NCBI GenBank assembly: GCA_964649895.1
Contig: CAZYRX010000002.1
Span: 46,987 to 110,986 of the forward strand
Source: Halanaerobium sp964649895
GTDB lineage: Bacteria > Bacillota > Halanaerobiia > Halanaerobiales > Halanaerobiaceae
Direction of reading: 5' to 3'
DNA length: 64,000 nucleotides
Shown: positions 60,846 to 64,000 of the stretch, in pieces
Layout: each line of letters opens with the position of its first letter
Numbering within the stretch: position 1 is the stretch's first letter
The notes under the pieces: generated by a model
What the model was told of the DNA's origin: nothing
The model's input: the letters and a program-made list of their open reading frames with translations, nothing else
The model's database searches: none
Program-made: the position numbers and the translations under genes

Positions 60846-62239
60846 TGTATATCCCCTCCAGATTTTCCATCAACTAATTCTTTATAAATAATCTGCATTT
60901 CAGAAAGCAGTTCTGCTTTTTTTAATTCATAATTATATTCAGCTTCAATTTTTTCTGCTTCTGCTTCCTCTAAAAGACTCTGGGCAGAAATTAATCCACT
61001 TTCAGTCACAGCACCTAATTTAAATCTTTTCTGAGCACTCTGATATTCTAATTCTGCTCTCTTAAGATTTTTTGCTGCTGTTTCAATTCTTGCTCTGCTG
61101 TCAGACAGCTCTCTTAATTTAGCATTAAGCAGAATCTTTATTTCTTCTTCCATATCTTTAATCTTAATTTTATTTGCATTTAAATTTGACTGAGCAGCCT
61201 CAATTTCAGCATCTTTTTTGCCGCCATCACTAAACTCATAACTCACTGCTGCAGTAATTTTCCATTCACTTTCTTCAAAAAGCTGCATATCAGCCAATGA
61301 GATATACATTTCTTCTTTGTCAATTGTATCCAGTCTTGTTTTAATATTTAATTGATAATCATTGTTTACCACAGCTTCTACTTTTCCATCATCAAGATTA
61401 TATTCTCCCCCTAAACTAAAAGTTGGTCCTTGTTCTGATTCTAAATAATCAATACTGCTCTCTATACTATCTGAATTTAAAATCTGAATCAGATAATCAC
61501 TTCTATTATTTAATGCAGTTTTTAAAAATAAATCTCTATTATCTAAACTAATTTCCTTCTCATTAAAAACCATTTCTTTGCTAACTTCTAGTTTTTCTTT
61601 TTTAATTGAGATACCAGTAAGTCTTTTAAACTGTTCTATATTAGTCAAATATTGATTTTTTAAACTATTCAATGTCTGTCTATTTTTATCAAGATTTATT
61701 TCTAATTTTAAAAGACCTGCTTTTGTTAACAGAGAATCTTCATAACGCAGCTCAGCATCTTTATATAGTGCTTCTGCTTCTTTTAATAAAGTTTCTTGTT
61801 TTTCAATTAATTTCTGGTTTTTTAAGAGAGCATAGTACTGTTTAATCACACTATGCAGAATCTCATCTCTTATTTTTTGATATTCTAAATTTGCAATAAG
61901 AAAGTCGAGCTCTGCCTGTCTAAGCTGTGCTTTTGTGCTTTTTGATTCTGCAAATATTTTACTGTAATTTAGAGAAGTGACAAAGTCACCTTCATCACTT
62001 AATTCTTCATCCTGCCAGGCGATTTCTCCATTTAATTTTGAATTCATAATGGAATCTGCTGCAGCTTTTTTGCTCTCTGCTGCATTTAGTTTTTCTTCTG
62101 CTGCAAGCAGACTGCTGTTATTTTCTAAAGCAGATTGAAGTGCTGTTCTTAAATCTATTTCTTCTGCAGATATAGATATTGTAGCAGCGATAATAATAAA
62201 GAAAATCAGAAATGTAATTAATATTTTATTTCTCAGCAT
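60842..62239 (-). CDS. TolC-family outer membrane protein (first copy)
   Basis: This 465-residue protein has a signal peptide (ILITFLIFFIIIAATISISA, cleaved near residue 25) and the two-fold repeated alpha-helical TolC barrel pattern (LRTALQSALENNSSLLAAEEKLNAAESK; and LNAKLRELSDSRARIETAAKNLKRAELEY). It forms the outer-membrane exit duct and supports a diderm envelope. Its start overlaps the true end of the upstream TolC-like gene by 14 bp. Confidence 0.92.
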   Translation of the reverse strand: MLRNKILITFLIFFIIIAATISISAEEIDLRTALQSALENNSSLLAAEEKLNAAESKKAAADSIMNSKLNGEIAWQDEELSDEGDFVTSLNYSKIFAESKSTKAQLRQAELDFLIANLEYQKIRDEILHSVIKQYYALLKNQKLIEKQETLLKEAEALYKDAELRYEDSLLTKAGLLKLEINLDKNRQTLNSLKNQYLTNIEQFKRLTGISIKKEKLEVSKEMVFNEKEISLDNRDLFLKTALNNRSDYLIQILNSDSIESSIDYLESEQGPTFSLGGEYNLDDGKVEAVVNNDYQLNIKTRLDTIDKEEMYISLADMQLFEESEWKITAAVSYEFSDGGKKDAEIEAAQSNLNANKIKIKDMEEEIKILLNAKLRELSDSRARIETAAKNLKRAELEYQSAQKRFKLGAVTESGLISAQSLLEEAEAEKIEAEYNYELKKAELLSEMQIIYKELVDGKSGGDIQ

Positions 62240-63457
62240 AAATCAACAACTCCTTAAAATCTCCTGTACTGAGATATAATTCTGCAAGANNNNNNNNNNN
62301 NNNNNNNNNNNNNNNNNNNNNNNNNNNNNNNNNNNNNNNNNNNNNNNNNNNNNNNNNNNNNNNNNNNNNNNNNNNNNNNNNNNNNNNNNAGCATAAATCA
62401 ACAACTCCTTAAAATCTCCTGTACTGAGATATAATTCTGCAAGATTAAGATAATAATCTATCTCACTGTGTGCTAAACTTACTTCTGCCTGATAAAGATC
62501 TACCTGAGTTTCTAGCAGTTCAGTACCCGTAATATAATCTTCTTCAAAATATAATTTTTTAACTCTAAGAGCTTCTTTATGACTGGCAATTATCTTTTTA
62601 TCTCTATTTATATTTTCTATACTATCTTTGAAATTTAAATAAGCATTATTTAGCTCAAGTTCTATCATATCTTTTACAATTTCCTTATTATTCACAGCAC
62701 TTAAATACTCATTTTCAGCTTCTTTTTCTTTTAATTTAGGGCTGTAATCTCTTGCTGCTAATTTATAATTAATATCTTTTAATTCTTTATTAACTTCAGC
62801 TTCTTTAATTTCAATTCTGTGCTCTAGAGCAATTTCTAAAAGTTCATTAAAATCTTTATCTAATTCCCATGCTTTCAAATCTGCTTTTGAAAATTTAATA
62901 CTTAATTGATCATCTTTTTCAACTTTTAAATTTTGTTTAAGTTTAAAGCCAATCCGCTGATTATTGTTTTCAGCCTTAATTAAATTGCTTTGGGCAGTTT
63001 TTAATTCTACTTCTGCTTGATAAATATCTGATTTACTAAGAATTCCCTGCTGATATTTATCTTTTATATTTTCCATTTCATTTTCTAATACACTTAAATA
63101 TTTCTGATGAACTTCAATTAAATTTTCTGTTTTGTAATAATTAAAAAAATCATTTAGATATTCATTAATTAACTCATCTTTTTTTCTCAGCATTTTTTTC
63201 TCAGCCAGTTCTAATTCCAATTCTGCCTGTGTTAATAATAGTGGTGAAGGATTTACTTCCTGCTCTGCTTTAACTTCTTTTAAATTAATTTCTGCTGCAT
63301 TTAAATTAAATTCTGCATCTTTAAGTTCTCTGCTGTTCTCTAAACTGTTTTTTATATAGTTCTGCAAATCAATTTTAATTTCATCAGCATAAACATTGAG
63401 TGATAAAGAAATAATAATCAATACTATAAGCAGAGACACACTAAATTTTACTTTCAA
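62226..63457 (-). CDS. TolC-family outer membrane protein (second copy), split by a false gap
   Basis: This TolC-like protein has a signal peptide (FSVSLLIVLIIISLSLNVYA) and helical barrel repeats (SRELKDAEFNLNAAEINLKEVKAEQ). The start is TTG 63457, 9 nt after AAAGGGG; the ATG at 63493 lies inside the operator palindrome. A 100-N run (62290-62389) separates two identical 55-bp copies (62235-62289 and 62390-62444). When these are collapsed the protein ends ..LLIYAEK at 62226, giving about 358 residues and a 14-bp overlap with the next tolC gene. It heads the efflux operon. Confidence 0.85.
62235..62444. repeat. Assembly artefact: 55-bp duplicate around a 100-N gap
   Basis: The sequence at 62235-62289 is repeated exactly at 62390-62444 on the other side of 100 N. 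Two contig ends that overlap by 55 bp were left unmerged. Removing 155 bp restores an intact reading frame, so the gap is not real. Confidence 0.9.
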
Positions 63458-63472
63458 AATAATCAACCCCTT

Positions 63473-63494
63473 TATGAATGAATGTTCATTCATA
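63473..63494. promoter_or_regulatory. TetR-type operator of the efflux operon
   Basis: TATGAATGAA-TG-TTCATTCATA is a perfect 10+10 inverted repeat with a 2-bp centre, the typical TetR/AcrR operator shape. It lies 16 bp before the TTG start of the first tolC gene. No TetR-family gene is in the window; it may lie past the edge or elsewhere. Confidence 0.7.
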
Positions 63495-63606
63495 TAATTG
63501 TAATAATTAACCAGCTGTTTAACACAGCCGGTATCTTATTCAAGATTCAGACAAAATTAAAAGTTAAATATCCATATTCATGTCTAATAAATGCTTATTA
63601 GCTCTT

Positions 63607-63924
63607 CTAAAGTGAAGGAGTTTTTACATTTAAGACTTCAAATTTTTCACCTTGGTCTGCCTTAAGCTCCATTTCTGTATTTGGAGGACAGGTGATTATT
63701 GTACCCTCTTCAACTATGTTTGCCTGATTACCAATTCTTAATGTTCCTTTACCTTCTCTAACATAGAAAAACACATCTACAGGCACCTGATGAGCAGGTA
63801 CAATATCTCCTTCTGATAAAATCAGGTTCATAACCTGAGCATTGTCATTCTTTAATACAGCCTTTGCAATTACACCTCTTTTGTTCTTTTTTCCTTCTAA
63901 CTCATCTAGTTTAATAATTTCCAC
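63607..63924 (-). CDS. Cupin-domain protein
   Basis: This 105-residue single-domain cupin has the conserved PAHQVPVDVFFYVREGKGTL (cupin motif 1, with the His/Gln/Asp/Tyr positions) and CPPNTEMELKAD (motif 2, where the usual metal His is absent). Small cupins of this type bind a metal or small ligand; no reaction is assignable. The start is GTG 63924, 9 nt after AAAGGA; the in-frame ATG at 63933 touches the ribosome-binding site. The 67 bases to the window end hold nothing I can name. Confidence 0.8.
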   Translation of the reverse strand: MEIIKLDELEGKKNKRGVIAKAVLKNDNAQVMNLILSEGDIVPAHQVPVDVFFYVREGKGTLRIGNQANIVEEGTIITCPPNTEMELKADQGEKFEVLNVKTPSL

Positions 63925-64000
63925 ACAAATCATTCCTTTCTTTTTTATAAAAAGCAGTATTAATTATTTACTGCTAATTATTAATTTATTATTATTTCTT

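Noticed and set aside
1..64000. CRISPR arrays, tRNA/rRNA genes, transposases, prophage genes
   Set aside because: None seen; no regular spacer repeats, no cloverleaf-like sequence ending in a T-arm GGTTCGA motif that I could find, and no transposase or integrase protein.

Overview
The window looks like a low-GC, anaerobic, diderm Firmicute of the order Halanaerobiales (Halanaerobium or Halothermothrix type). This is inferred from four things. The base composition is AT-rich with strong AGGAGG ribosome-binding sites. There is strictly anaerobic chemistry: a 2-oxoacid:ferredoxin oxidoreductase, a hybrid-cluster protein and a minimal SufCB system. There is a TolC/MFP/RND envelope system, which is unusual in Firmicutes but expected in this Gram-negative-walled order. 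There is also a sucrose-phosphate-synthase-type enzyme like the one known from Halothermothrix orenii. No tRNA, rRNA, CRISPR array or transposase was seen. Three runs of exactly 100 N show a draft scaffold, and one of them is demonstrably a false gap.

Layout. 1-3.4 kb: a DhaL-DegV fusion (cut by the window edge) and a divergent ArsR-type regulator followed by a small membrane protein, with matching 16-bp operators. 3.4-12.3 kb: a nitrosative/redox stress region. It holds a three-gene operon (ABC ATPase, SIMIBI GTPase, DUF1858/binding protein) with no membrane permease, a divergent cysteine-free Crp/Fnr regulator, a free-standing 28-aa membrane peptide gene, an MBL-rhodanese protein, pyrophosphatase, Hcp and a rubrerythrin-like protein. 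12.4-18.3 kb: 2-oxoacid:ferredoxin oxidoreductase, UDP-GlcNAc 2-epimerase, and the paired TIGR03915/TIGR03916-type DNA-repair-associated proteins. 18.3-20 kb: a non-coding stretch with an sRNA candidate and a 208-bp nested inverted repeat, then an encapsulin/encapsulated-ferritin operon behind a Fur box. 20-28 kb: lipoate ligase and dihydrolipoyl dehydrogenase, a NitT/TauT-type ABC transporter, SufBC and a fucose-isomerase-like protein.

28.4-43.5 kb is a storage and osmolyte carbohydrate locus: glgA (with a helix-hairpin-helix tail), glgB, glgC, glgD, a DUF4914 protein, pullulanase, a PfkB sugar kinase, a sucrose-phosphate-synthase-like glycosyltransferase and a short glucan phosphorylase. 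Glycogen synthesis, debranching and phosphorolysis sit next to sucrose-type synthesis, which suits a halophile that must trade stored carbon against compatible solute. 43.6-51.3 kb: an unknown exported protein, a DJ-1/PfpI protein, a DUF47-PiT-MscS set bracketed by two copies of a 56-bp element, a pair of unknown cytoplasmic proteins, and an ECF S-component behind a structured leader. 51.3-56.6 kb: a SEC-C/TPR protein and argCBD. 56.8-63.5 kb: a TolC-TolC-MFP-RND efflux operon with a TetR-type palindrome at its 5' end. The last gene is a cupin protein.

The best candidates for something undescribed are: (i) the permease-less ABC/GTPase/binding-protein operon with its Crp/Fnr regulator, which shares a palindrome type with the hcp promoter; (ii) the 28-aa peptide gene; (iii) the structured leader of the ECF S-component; (iv) the paired 56-bp elements around DUF47-PiT-MscS; and (v) the nested inverted repeat and adjacent sRNA candidate at 18.4-18.7 kb.
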